Below are positions 52,858 through 62,800 of a stretch of 64,000 bases of DNA, piece by piece. The stretch lies in contig JBQTGY010000045.1 in assembly GCA_052390415.1 (NCBI GenBank), positions 20,902 through 84,901 on the forward strand, read 5' to 3'. The notes under the pieces are model-generated. The model was not told where the DNA came from and searched no databases. It saw only the letters and a program-made list of their open reading frames with translations. How positions within the stretch are numbered: position 1 is the stretch's first letter; each line of letters opens with the position of its first letter. The translations under genes and the position numbers were made by a program. This DNA comes from JANNWF01 sp052390415 (GTDB taxonomy: Bacteria > Pseudomonadota > Gammaproteobacteria > Xanthomonadales > Xanthomonadaceae).

Positions 52858-53748
52858 TCAGCGCGGCACATCGGGCCGCTGCAAGCCGCGCGGATTGAAC
52901 GGTACACGCAGGCTGGGCAGATGTTCGTCGTAACAACCAAACCAGTCGTAGGCATCAACCTCTGCATCCTGCTGAAAGACCGTCATGTATCCCTCGCAGG
53001 CGCGGCCAGAGGAGTTCGCCAGACGTACACCAGCGTGATCATCGCCGGGCCGGCCAAGGTAGGGCGCCTGGCTGTACAAATCCCATCCGTCAAGCAGGTG
53101 GTAACAACCGTCGGTGACCGTGAAGCTGGCATAGGGACACCCGCCGGTTCCGCACTCACCTGCGGGGCCGCGATAGAGATCCTCGTGCTCGCGCACCGCG
53201 ACCAGTGTCAGCCCCTCCAGGATCAGCGCGTGTGGTGAAGTGCAAGGCAACGAACTCTCCGCGCCGACGCGGATACGTCGCGCAAGCGCGCTGTCATCGG
53301 CATCGAGCGGGGCGGGATCGCTGAGGTCAATGGCGTGTTGCTCGCCAACCACGGGCGACAGCGGAGAGAACGCCGAGACGCCATGCGCGTTGAACGTTGC
53401 CGCGCGAAATTGCCACGGCTGGATCGCGTGGTACTCGAACACGCGTGTGTCCGGATGCAAGGCGGCCGCCAACTCGCAGCCCGCTGCGTTCGCCTGCGGC
53501 CAACAACGCTCGATCACGACGCCGTTCGCGCTGGCAGCCACAGCGTCCCAAGCCAAGTCGATCACGAAGCCACTCTGGAAGTTCGCCGAGAAGCCGGTGA
53601 GGGGCGGCGGCGGAGTTTCGGGTGCATTCTCCACGCCACTGCCGCTGCTCGTGTTTGCCCGCAGACTCGGCGGCACAACGGCGAAACTGGCTGCCAACAG
53701 AAGTGCCAACATCGCGGCGCGCGAGCCACCGCCACCTTGTCGATTCAT
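52858..53748 (-). CDS. secreted protein of unknown function with FN3-like domain, 296 aa
   Basis: From the ATG at 53748 a signal peptide follows (about 10-32, AAMLALLLAASFAVVPPSLRA); a longer frame to 53964 has an unlikely basic N-terminus. After a Pro-rich linker (ENAPETPPPPL), residues about 50-135 look like a fibronectin type III-type strand pattern (GFVIDLAWDAV, GVVIERCWPQ, WQFRAATFNAHGVSAFSPLS). The last part has paired Cys (CTSPH, GECGTGGCPYASF, DGCYHLLDG, RACEGYM, FGCYDEH), suggesting disulfides. No enzyme family recognised. Confidence 0.7.
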   Translation of the reverse strand: MNRQGGGGSRAAMLALLLAASFAVVPPSLRANTSSGSGVENAPETPPPPLTGFSANFQSGFVIDLAWDAVAASANGVVIERCWPQANAAGCELAAALHPDTRVFEYHAIQPWQFRAATFNAHGVSAFSPLSPVVGEQHAIDLSDPAPLDADDSALARRIRVGAESSLPCTSPHALILEGLTLVAVREHEDLYRGPAGECGTGGCPYASFTVTDGCYHLLDGWDLYSQAPYLGRPGDDHAGVRLANSSGRACEGYMTVFQQDAEVDAYDWFGCYDEHLPSLRVPFNPRGLQRPDVPR

Positions 53749-53863
53749 GCTGTCGGCTGGGCGTTGTTCGTCATCCCGCGCATTGGGGGCCAAACACGCC
53801 TGGGTGGTCAAGTCGAGCGATGCCGCATTGACGTGCAATGCAAAAGCATGGGGGCGCGAAAGC

Positions 53864-53888
53864 GCGAGGGCGCGCGTGGCGCCCTCGC
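53864..53888 (-). terminator. strong GC hairpin downstream of the 53897 gene
   Basis: GCGAGGGCGC and GCGCCCTCGC form a perfect ten-pair stem around GCGTG, starting nine bases past the stop of the minus-strand gene. No immediate T-run follows in that direction (the next bases give GCTTT), so termination is likely but not certain. Confidence 0.55.
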
Positions 53889-53896
53889 GCATGGCA

Positions 53897-54811
53897 TCAG
53901 CCTTTCGCCTGCGCCTTGGTTTCGACGTCGACATCGACTTCAACGTCGTTTTCGTCCTCGGCAAAACGCACGGCCGCGTGTTTCGGATACCAACGGCCTT
54001 CTACCAGCACCAGATCGTGCTCATGCCACACCGGCGCATCGAACAGGGTGATGGTGGTGCGCACGCGAGCGGTTTCGCCTTCAATGGCCAATACCTCGAC
54101 GTTGAGTGAATCGGCGACCTGGTCGAGATCGATGCCATACAACTTCACCGCTTGTTTGGCGGCGACCAGGATGGGTCTGGCACGGTCGAGCACGGCTTCC
54201 AGCGGCATCGCCTTGAGCTGATCGAGGTCGGAAATGCCGGTGCTGCGGGCGGCGTCGGTGAGCAGGGTCAGGGCTCGACGCAGCGTGTCCGAACTGAGGA
54301 AGTCGGTCGTGCTGGCCCATTGCTGAATGGCCGGGAATGCCGCTTGCAGAGCCACCCGTTGCTCGTCGGTGAGCTTGCTGTCGGGCGAGGTGATGGCCAT
54401 GTGCATCGCGCCAAATCCCATCATCAGCGCACCGGGCGCTTGCGGTCGCGCTTTCTCCAGCTCGGGCTCGAAGCCCTCCATCAGCTCATCGACCGCATCA
54501 GGACCGGTGAAGCGGGCCAGCTTCTCGGCAAACTCGGCCCGGTCCTCGTCATCGACCTTTTCCAGTTGCTTGAGCTCATACAGCAAGGTGACCTCTTCCC
54601 ATTTGGAAGCCGGTACCACGGCTTGGGAAAGGCCGACCACGTCGGAGGCGCGGAACAAACGGGCGAGGTCTTCGATCTGCCTCGCGGGGTCGGCGATCCG
54701 GGTCGCACTTTGCGTTTGCGCCACCGCCGTGCGCGCTTCGACTGGATTGGTTGACAGGCCACCGATGATGCCGGCGGCCAGCAAGGTGAGGGACAGGAAC
54801 TTGGCTTTCAT
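53897..54811 (-). CDS. secreted hypothetical protein, 304 aa
   Basis: ATG with GGAG nine bases upstream. A signal peptide spans about 1-26 (cut near VEARTA). The mature part is mainly helical (RQIEDLARLFRASDVVGLSQ, DRAEFAEKLARFTGPDAVDELMEGFEPEL), with a strand-rich end (VEVLAIEGETARVRTTITLF, HDLVLVEGRWYPKHA) and an acidic/Lys tail (EDENDVEVDVDVETKAQAKG). The shape resembles secreted proteins that Lysobacterales often carry without known role. No family name recognised. Confidence 0.7.
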   Translation of the reverse strand: MKAKFLSLTLLAAGIIGGLSTNPVEARTAVAQTQSATRIADPARQIEDLARLFRASDVVGLSQAVVPASKWEEVTLLYELKQLEKVDDEDRAEFAEKLARFTGPDAVDELMEGFEPELEKARPQAPGALMMGFGAMHMAITSPDSKLTDEQRVALQAAFPAIQQWASTTDFLSSDTLRRALTLLTDAARSTGISDLDQLKAMPLEAVLDRARPILVAAKQAVKLYGIDLDQVADSLNVEVLAIEGETARVRTTITLFDAPVWHEHDLVLVEGRWYPKHAAVRFAEDENDVEVDVDVETKAQAKG

Positions 54812-54931
54812 GTGCTTGCTCCATGGGTTTGGAGCTTTAGTGTCCTACTTATCTATATCACCAACACGTGTCGGAAGTACTGGGTGTGGATTTATTCCGC
54901 CAACCGGCAGCTCCGTGTGGGCCAACAGTCC

Positions 54932-56866
54932 CTATACCTTGACTCGCGCCGCCACCCGATTGGCGATGCGAACCGCGCCGCGGCCGGCCGCCTTGGCGGC
55001 GTACATGGCGCGGTCGGCGGCCCGCAGCAAATCATTGACGTCGACAGGCTCATCGCCGCCGAAGGCAATGCCGATGCTGGCGCCGACCGAGGCCCGCTCG
55101 GCACCCAGCACGATCGGCGCCTGCAGCACGTAAAGAAGGCGCTCGCCAATCAGGGTGGCGGCATCGCTGTCGTGTCCGGCTTCAGCCACCAGCACAAACT
55201 CGTCGCCACCCAAGCGCGCCAGCAGATCGCCGCCACGCGCGCAGCGATTGAGGCGCTCGGCGACCTCCACCAGCACCCGATCCCCGGCCTCATGACCGAG
55301 ACGATCATTGATGGCCTTGAAGCCATCCAGATCAATCATCAACAGCGCCAGCGCGGCGCCGTTGCGGCGCGCGCGATGCAAGGCGTGATCCAGATGCGCG
55401 TACAAGGCCGCCCGATTGGCGAGCCCGGTCAAAGGATCGTGCATCGCCAATTCGCGCAGTTGTTCGTTGGCCTTCGCCAACTCCTCGGTGCGTTCGGCCA
55501 CGCGCTGCTCCAGCTCGCGCTCGTTCTGCTGCACTGCGATCAGGACCTGCGCCTGCGCCGCCAGCGCCTCGGCCTGGGCCTGCGCTTTTTCGCGTCTGAT
55601 CTGGTTGAAACGCGCTGCCAATGCGAACGACAACAACAGCATTTCCAGTGCCGAGCCAATCTGCATGCCATACAAGGTGACGGCATTGGTTGGAATCAAG
55701 CCGAAGTTGCGCAGCGCCATCAACAAACTGCCGAGCAGAAACAAACCCCAGGCCACGGCGAACAAACGTGCGCCGGGTACCCCGCGCCACGCGCAGGCGA
55801 CGCCACACGCCAACATGACACAGCAACTGACGATGCCGGCAGCCGACATCGCCTGCACGCCGGCCTGCACCGAGCCAAACATGGCCACACCCAGCACACC
55901 CAACTGCATCCATGCGCAAACTGCAAGCAACCGATGCCAAGCTGGCGCCACCCGTCGCGTGCCAAGGAAGGCGCGCGTAAACAGTGGCGCAAGCAAGCTG
56001 CTGAACGCGATTCCCAGCGGCAGGGCGCGGTTGTTCCATGCGGGTGAATCCGGCCACAAAAACTGGGCACCCAAGCCATACAACGAAGCCATGCCGACAC
56101 CAAAGCCGGCGAGCAGCGCGACATACAGCAGGAAGACGCGATCACGCAGGGCAATGAACAACATCAGGTTGTACAAACCCAATGCGAGCAGGATGCCGAA
56201 GTACAAGGCCTGCGCGACGTAGGCGGCTTCGCTGTGGGTCTGAAACTCGGCCGCGCGCCACAGCGAGGATTGCAAGGTCAGACTGCCTTGCGACTGTGCA
56301 CGCAGGTAAAAAGTGCGCGACTCACCAGCCAGCACATGCAACGGAAACACCGGATTGCGATGCGCCAAAGCGCGTTCGGAAAACGCGATCGCATCGCCAC
56401 TGCGCCAATGCTTCAAGCCACCATCGGCAAGCGGCTCGAACAGGTCGGCGTGGTCGAGTGACGCGTAATCAATCTCCAACCGCCAATCGGTACTGCGCGT
56501 GAGTCGCGACTGCAGCACAAGCCGTAGCCAAACCACATCCCGCGTGTAACCCAGATTGAGCCCACGACTATTCGCGAGCGGCGTGAAGCGCGCGTCGGCC
56601 GCCAGCACCTCGTCCACGCTCAAACTGCCGCTGCCATCCCGCAACAACTCGACATACGGCCACAATTCCACGTGCGCCACCGCATCGTCCAACTGCAACT
56701 GCGGCTGCGCTTGCGCGGGCAGCGCAAACAGCAGCCACAACCACACACAGCAGGCCACATGGCGGATCAAGGCTTTGCAACCTCGGCGGACATTCGACGT
56801 TCGATCATCCCATTGGGGATTGACGCTTGCCAGCACCCAACGGCGGGACCTGCTCTGCCAGTGCAC
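54932..56866 (-). CDS. diguanylate cyclase with 7TMR-DISM sensor (GGDEF)
   Basis: 644 residues from a GTG; a TTG at 56770 (residue 33, directly before the signal peptide LIRHVACCVWLWLLFALPAQA) is an equally good start. A periplasmic 7TMR-DISM extracellular domain covers about 60-200, then seven helices (about 205-415). A coiled coil (about 420-470, with AQAEALAAQAQVLIAVQQNE) leads to the GGDEF domain (about 475-640): MHDPLTGLANRAAL, catalytic RLGGDEFVLVAE (residues 553-557) and an RGGD inhibitory site nine residues before. It should make c-di-GMP and be feedback-inhibited. It is the counterpart of the EAL protein at 6 kb. Confidence 0.9.
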   Translation of the reverse strand: MHWQSRSRRWVLASVNPQWDDRTSNVRRGCKALIRHVACCVWLWLLFALPAQAQPQLQLDDAVAHVELWPYVELLRDGSGSLSVDEVLAADARFTPLANSRGLNLGYTRDVVWLRLVLQSRLTRSTDWRLEIDYASLDHADLFEPLADGGLKHWRSGDAIAFSERALAHRNPVFPLHVLAGESRTFYLRAQSQGSLTLQSSLWRAAEFQTHSEAAYVAQALYFGILLALGLYNLMLFIALRDRVFLLYVALLAGFGVGMASLYGLGAQFLWPDSPAWNNRALPLGIAFSSLLAPLFTRAFLGTRRVAPAWHRLLAVCAWMQLGVLGVAMFGSVQAGVQAMSAAGIVSCCVMLACGVACAWRGVPGARLFAVAWGLFLLGSLLMALRNFGLIPTNAVTLYGMQIGSALEMLLLSFALAARFNQIRREKAQAQAEALAAQAQVLIAVQQNERELEQRVAERTEELAKANEQLRELAMHDPLTGLANRAALYAHLDHALHRARRNGAALALLMIDLDGFKAINDRLGHEAGDRVLVEVAERLNRCARGGDLLARLGGDEFVLVAEAGHDSDAATLIGERLLYVLQAPIVLGAERASVGASIGIAFGGDEPVDVNDLLRAADRAMYAAKAAGRGAVRIANRVAARVKV

Positions 56867-56930
56867 CTGCGTTACTTGCCACCGGCATGCCGAAAAAGCC
56901 TGCGGTCTTCACCCCTGGGACGGTCGAAGG

Positions 56931-57575
56931 TTATCCCACCACCTCACCATCCACGATCACCACGTCAGCCGTGCGCTGGGCAAACAGCCCAACACACACG
57001 ACGCCGGCGATCTGATTGATCGCACGCTCCAGGGCGACCGGATCGACGATCCGCAGGCCATGCACATCGAGCAACCAATTGCCATTGTCGGTGACCACGC
57101 CATCACGCCAGACCGGTTGGCCGCCGAGATCGCGCAGGGCGCGAGCGACGTGGCTGCGCGCCATCGGAATCACTTCCACCGGCAGGGGAAATGCGCCCAA
57201 TATCGCCACTTGCTTGCTGGCATCAATCACGCAGACGAACTTGGCGCTGGCGGCGGCGATGATTTTTTCACGGGTGAGCGCGGCGCCGCCGCCCTTGATC
57301 AGGCGTCGATGCGGATCGCATTCATCAGCGCCATCGACGTACAGCGGCAAGGGGCCGAAGGCGTTGAGATCCAGCACACGGATACCCGCTGACTTCAAGA
57401 GTGCCGAGCTTTGTTCGGAACTGGATACGGCACCTTCGATCCGATCACGCATGCCCGCCAAGCCTTCAATGAAGTACTTGATGGTTGACCCCGTGCCTAC
57501 GCCGACGATGCTGCCTGCTTCGACATATCCCAATGCACGCTCCGCAGAACGCTGCTTGCCGGCTTCTTTGCTCAC
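56931..57575 (-). CDS. rpiA: ribose-5-phosphate isomerase A
   Basis: 214 residues from a GTG with GGGAG six bases upstream; a longer frame to 57620 overlaps the preceding gene. RpiA interconverts ribose 5-phosphate and ribulose 5-phosphate in the pentose phosphate pathway. The substrate loop VGVGTGSTIKYFI, DGADECDP, KGGGAALTREK (catalytic Asp and Glu positions) and the C-terminal DNGNWLLDVHG are all present. It follows the EVE-domain gene by 22 bases. Confidence 0.95.
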   Translation of the reverse strand: MSKEAGKQRSAERALGYVEAGSIVGVGTGSTIKYFIEGLAGMRDRIEGAVSSSEQSSALLKSAGIRVLDLNAFGPLPLYVDGADECDPHRRLIKGGGAALTREKIIAAASAKFVCVIDASKQVAILGAFPLPVEVIPMARSHVARALRDLGGQPVWRDGVVTDNGNWLLDVHGLRIVDPVALERAINQIAGVVCVGLFAQRTADVVIVDGEVVG

Positions 57576-57597
57576 TGTTGACTCCCGATGTGACGGT

Positions 57598-58080
57598 TCA
57601 TTGCGCGTTTTCGAGTGCAAGAATGTATCGCCATTGCGCGGGGCTCACAGGCAGCACCGACAGCCGATTGCCGCGTCGAAGCAATGCAAAGTCGTCGAGT
57701 TTCTCGGCGTGTCGCTTGAGTTCGTCGAGGCTGATGCAACGCGCGAGCGCGCGTTCATAAGCGATATCGACCAGTAACCAGCGTGGTGCGGCCAAAGGAC
57801 TGCCGGGGTCGTGGTAGTCGCTTTCCGGGTCAAATTGGGTGGGGTCAGGTTTGGCCGTGCTCGCCACCGTGGCCAGTCCAACGATGCCCGGCTGCGCGCA
57901 GTTGGAGTGGTAGAACATCACGCCGTCGCCGATGTGCATGCCGTCACGAATGAAATTGCGCGCCTGATAGTTGCGCACACCGCTCCAAGGTTCCTGCCCA
58001 ACGCGGGCGAGATCCGTGATTGAAAACTCTTCGGGCTCAGATTTGAGCAGCCAGTACTGCGGCTTGCGCTTGGTCGGCAT
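57598..58080 (-). CDS. EVE-domain protein
   Basis: 160 residues, nearly all EVE domain: YWLLKSEPEEFSITDL at the N-terminus, then PWSGVRNYQARNFIRDGMHIGDGVMFYHSN with CAQPGIVGLATV, and PRWLLVDIAYERAL. EVE domains belong to the PUA/YTH superfamily and bind modified bases in RNA or DNA; the closest animal relative is THYN1. It is 22 bases upstream of rpiA, a pairing seen widely in Gammaproteobacteria. Target base unknown. Confidence 0.9.
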   Translation of the reverse strand: MPTKRKPQYWLLKSEPEEFSITDLARVGQEPWSGVRNYQARNFIRDGMHIGDGVMFYHSNCAQPGIVGLATVASTAKPDPTQFDPESDYHDPGSPLAAPRWLLVDIAYERALARCISLDELKRHAEKLDDFALLRRGNRLSVLPVSPAQWRYILALENAQ

Positions 58081-58332
58081 GAAGACGGGCTCAGCTCACA
58101 AGGGTGGTTTGGAGGCGCGCAGTTTCGCATCTTGTGGCTTGTCGCAACGGTTTGCCCCGGCCACGTAACCACCCTTCGTCGCGGCAATGGGGAGCGGACA
58201 CGTTCGCAACATCTTGACGATCAAAACTTCTCCTTCCCGCGATCCTCGCAACCAGCGACAATGCCCTGTTGCGTCGTCCCCCAACCACTGAGCGTTTTCG
58301 CCACGGCGCTGCGGCCTACATCCGGAGGATTC

Positions 58333-59631
58333 ATGACTACTCCCGCACTCACTCCGCCACCGGGCGGCGCACGGATCAGCATCAGCAACGGCATCCTGAA
58401 CGTGCCGAACAACCCGATCATTCCCTTCATCGAAGGCGATGGCACCGGGCGCGATATCTGGGCAGCATCGGTGCGGGTGCTGGATGCCGCCGTGGCCAAG
58501 GCGTATGGCGGCGCGCGGCAAATTCACTGGATGGAAGTCTATGCCGGCGAAAAAGCCAACAACCAATTCGGAACCTGGCTGCCCGAAGCCACCGTGCAGG
58601 CCTGCCGTGACTACCTGGTTTCGATCAAGGGTCCGCTGACGACGCCGATCGGCGGCGGCATTCGCTCGCTCAATGTCGCGCTGCGACAGATGCTGGATCT
58701 ATACGTCTGCCTGCGTCCGGTGCGCTGGTTCAAGGGCGTGCCCAGCCCGGTGAAGAATCCCGGCGCGGTGGAGATGGTGATCTTTCGCGAGAACTGCGAA
58801 GACATCTACGCCGGTATCGAGTTTGAAGCCGGCAGCGACAACAACAAGAAGTTCATGGCGTTCCTGCAGGAAAACTTCCCCAAGGAGTTCGGCAAGGTTC
58901 GCTTTCCCGACACCTCGGGCATCGGCATCAAACCGGTCTCCAAAGACGGCAGCGAGCGCCTGATCCGAAGTGCCATCGAGTACGCGATCACCAACCAGCG
59001 CAAGTCGGTGACCATCGTGCACAAGGGCAACACCATGAAGTACCCCGAGGGCGCCTTCCGCAACTGGGGCTACGCCTTGGCCGAGCGCGAATTCGCCGAT
59101 CAGGTCTACACCTGGGACCAGTGGGAACGAACCAAGGCGGCTGCCGGCGAGCAGGTCGCCAATGACGAGCAGGCCGCCGCGATGGCGGCCGGCAAAGTCA
59201 TCATCAAGGACGCGATCGCCGACATCACCCTGCAGCAAGTGCTCACTCGCCCGGCCGAGTTCGATGTCATCGCCACCCTCAACTTGAATGGCGATTATTT
59301 GAGCGATGCGCTGGCCGCCCAGGTCGGAGGTATCGGCATCGCACCCGGCGGCAACATCAATTACGTCACCGGTCATGCGGTATTCGAGGCGACCCATGGC
59401 ACCGCGCCCAAGTACGCCGATCTGGACAAGGTCAATCCGGGCTCGGTGATTCTGTCGGGCGAAATGATGCTGCGTTACATGGGCTGGACCGAGGCAGCGG
59501 ACGCCTTGATCGAAGCGATGGACGCGGTCATCGCCAACAAGACCGTGACCTATGACTTTGCGCGGCTGATGGAAGGCGCGCGCGAAGTGAAGTGTTCGGA
59601 GTTTGGTGACCTGTTGATGGCGGCGATGTAA
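58333..59631 (+). CDS. icd: NADP-dependent isocitrate dehydrogenase
   Basis: 432 residues from an ATG with GGAGGA five bases upstream. The enzyme converts isocitrate to 2-oxoglutarate in the TCA cycle. Substrate and regulatory motif GGGIRSLNVALRQ includes the Ser that AceK phosphorylates in E. coli. Metal-site Asp lie in LNLNGDYLSD; the adenine-binding segment is FEATHGTAPKYADLDKVNPG, with the K-Y pair and later Y and R (VTYDFARLMEG) that select NADP. Length fits the E. coli homodimeric type (416 aa). It is divergent from the EVE gene. Confidence 0.95.
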   Translation: MTTPALTPPPGGARISISNGILNVPNNPIIPFIEGDGTGRDIWAASVRVLDAAVAKAYGGARQIHWMEVYAGEKANNQFGTWLPEATVQACRDYLVSIKGPLTTPIGGGIRSLNVALRQMLDLYVCLRPVRWFKGVPSPVKNPGAVEMVIFRENCEDIYAGIEFEAGSDNNKKFMAFLQENFPKEFGKVRFPDTSGIGIKPVSKDGSERLIRSAIEYAITNQRKSVTIVHKGNTMKYPEGAFRNWGYALAEREFADQVYTWDQWERTKAAAGEQVANDEQAAAMAAGKVIIKDAIADITLQQVLTRPAEFDVIATLNLNGDYLSDALAAQVGGIGIAPGGNINYVTGHAVFEATHGTAPKYADLDKVNPGSVILSGEMMLRYMGWTEAADALIEAMDAVIANKTVTYDFARLMEGAREVKCSEFGDLLMAAM

Positions 59632-59654
59632 CCCGGCAACACCCTTCGACCCAC

Positions 59655-59685
59655 GCGGCGAGATGGTCTGCACACCACTCGCCGC
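59655..59685 (+). terminator. terminator-like hairpin after icd
   Basis: GCGGCGAG and CTCGCCGC, with inner TGGT and ACCA, form a twelve-pair interrupted stem around CTGCAC. It starts 23 bases after the icd stop. The following sequence is only mildly T-rich (GTTGTCTT). Confidence 0.5.
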
Positions 59686-59831
59686 CGATGGTGTTGTCTT
59701 GCCGGGCATGCCGTTGATGCAAGACGGCGGCGCAGCGGATTGCTTCCTGACCCCTCCCCGACCCTCCCCGAACATTGGGGTGGGAGTTGAGAACCGAACA
59801 CGCCCCTCATTCCCGGCAAACTCGAAATCCG

Positions 59832-62800
59832 ATGGCTCCCCAGCAAACGTTTTTACCCACGGTGCCTCCGAGCAGCGGCGATTCACTGGTGCGCCGCTAC
59901 CGCGCTCTGGCCCCGGCCGATCAGGCGCTGGTGGAACTGCTCGTTCTCGATCCTCGACCCATTGCACCCGGCATGCTCGCCGAACTGCTGCGCCTGTGTG
60001 CACCTGAACCCGAGTGGGCGCTGGCGAAGTCGAATGAGGTCGCGCAGCGTTTCCTCAAGCTGCGCGAGTTCGTTTCGCCATCGCGCGCCAACGAAGTGCG
60101 ACCACGCCAGGAAGCACCGCTCTGTCGCGCGGCGGTACGCGGTTTGTTGTTGAGCGGCCGCGCGCGGCGAATCGCCGAAGCGCTGGTCGACGCCGAGGTC
60201 ATCCGCAAGGTCTCCCTGTTGGAATCCAGCTTCGATCATGCGCTGCGCAATCGGGTACGGATCGCGGCGTTGTTGGGTGGCATGCGCTCGGATCGACTCG
60301 CCCTGGGTGGTTATTACGACCGTGAGCCGACCGAAAACGCGATCCGCGACATCATCGCCTTGTTTGAAGACGACGATGGCGCGGCGGTGGCATTGATGCC
60401 GCCGACCTTGGCGGCGCGGCAGCTTGCCCATCTGCTGTGGCGGCAACTGCTGGCGCCGGACGCGCGATCTTCGGCCTTGTATGAGCGCGGCTTGGCCATG
60501 CTCGGCGACGAGGACAGTCAGCCGGTGGTCTGGCTGCCGCTGTTCGAACACGCGGTGCTGCGTGGTGATTCGAAGTTGGCAAGTCGACTGGATGATCGTT
60601 TTGTCGCCGCCAAGTCGTACGCGCAGGCGGCCGCGCTGCTGTTGGACGATGGCGCCGCGGCGTTAGCCCTGCCCATGTTCGAGTCCGGTCTGAAACTGCT
60701 GCGCAAGGTGAACGGTCCACGCACGCTGCCGCTGTTGTTGACCGGCAAGCTGCATTTGGCGTGTTTGAGCATTGCCGAGGCACCCGCCCTGATCGAGCGC
60801 CGGCAGAAGTTGGCTGGCCTGCGCGACACCTGGACGGAGCTGGAAGGTGCGTTCGGCGTGCAGGCGTGGCAGTTGTACACCCAAGCCAGCGGAGCGGGTC
60901 GCGCCTTTGTCGAGCCCAAGCTGCCGCTTGAGGCACGTGCGGATGATTGGTGGTGGCTGGCGCTGTTGTTGCGCTGGTCTGGCCAAACGTGTTCCAAGGA
61001 ATTGCGCGCGAATGTCGAGCTGGCCCGCAGCCGTGCTGATGCCGCCGGCTGGACGTGGCTGGTCGCGCAGATCGACAGCCTGGACGAGCAACAGCCAGCG
61101 GCTGTGCCACCGCTGCGTGACTGGGTGAAGCCACAACCGGTATGGCGCAAGGCGATCGATGCGCTGGCCAGCGCCTTGGCCAGTGACAGCGGCAAGGCAA
61201 CCAAAACCACCGCCGAAGGACATTCGCGGCTGCGCATCCTGCTGAACATGAAAGAGGACGATCCGCGCAGCGGCATGGGTTTTGAGGTCGCCGAACAGCG
61301 ACCACGCGGCGACGGATTTACCACCGGCCGCACCTTGGCCACACCCGCCGGTTGGCGCGGTGCACTGGAACGCGTGGCCCCCGATGATCCCGATCATCGT
61401 TTGTTGGCGGCGATGATTTCGGCGCCGGCCGATGGTTATTACGGCTACGCCGCGTCTTCGCGCGTGGTGCAAGCGCTGATCGATCATCCACGTGTATTCG
61501 CCTCACAACCGCCGCACGCGTCCATCAAGGTGCGAGCAGGCGAAGCCGCGCTGCGCGCGCAGCGTCTGGCCGACAAGCGCATCAAGATCGCGATTACACC
61601 TGCGCAGGCGGCACTCGGCGAGGCGTTTCTGATTCGCCACGGCGACGTGATCCACATCTATCGCCCCGACGCGACCTTGAAGCGGATCGGCGACATCCTC
61701 GGCGAGGGACTCACCTTGCCTGAAGAGGCCGTCGGCCCGCTGTTGCAGTTGTTGCCTGATCTGGGTCGCAAGTTGCGGTTGGATGCCGATCTGGCCGACT
61801 TCGGCATCGTTGAACGCCCGGCCGAAAGTGGCCTGGTGGCCCAACTGGAAACCTATCGCGATGGCCTGTCGGTGCGCATCGTCGTGTGTCCGCTGGGTGA
61901 TGTTGGTCCGGCCTTGCCACCGGGAGAAGGCGCAGAAAGCGTGCTCGGCACGGTCGATGGACTGCCCTGTCGTGCGCTGCGCGATCTGGGGGCAGAACGG
62001 ATTGCCTTTGCCGTGCTCAAAGACAGTGGAATTCTTCCCGACACCCTCGATGCCGGTGAGCGATTGGAGGTGGAATCTCCCGACGCCGCCCTGGATCTGC
62101 TGGGCGCCTTGCAACAACAACCCAATCTGACCTTGGCTTGGCGCGCCGGCAAACCGCTGCGCGTCTCGCGAGCCAAAGCCGAAGGTGGATTGCAAGTTCA
62201 AGTCAACGCGCAGCGCGACTGGTTTGCCGCCAAGGGCGGCTTGGCATTGGACGACGGCAGCGTCATCGCGCTGTCCGATGTGTTGCGCGCATTGCCTTCG
62301 GCGCAGGGTCGCTATCTGCGTCTCGACGGAGATCGCGTGTTGGCGCTGGATGGCGAGTTGCGGCGACGCCTGCAGGTGCTGCGAAGTTTCGCCGACGAAC
62401 GCGGCAATGTGCAGGTGCCTAAAACCGCCGCCTTCGTGCTCGAATCGATGCTCGACGAAGACAGTCAGCGCGATCACGCGTTTCGTGAGCAGTTGCAGAA
62501 GATGGAGGCGGCGCAAGACCTGCGGCCACCCCTTCCCGCCGATTTTCAGGCCGAGCTGCGTGACTACCAGATCGAGGGTTATCACTTCCTGATGCGACTG
62601 GCGGCCTGGGGAGGAGGCGCCTGTCTGGCCGACGACATGGGTCTGGGCAAGACCGTGCAGGCACTGGCGCTATTGTCGGCGCGCGCCATGTTGGGGCCGG
62701 CGTTGGTGATCGCGCCAACCAGCGTGGTCGCCAACTGGCGCTCGGAAGCGCGTCGTTTCGCGCCCAATTTGAGCCTGCGCATGTACGGCGACGGCGACCG

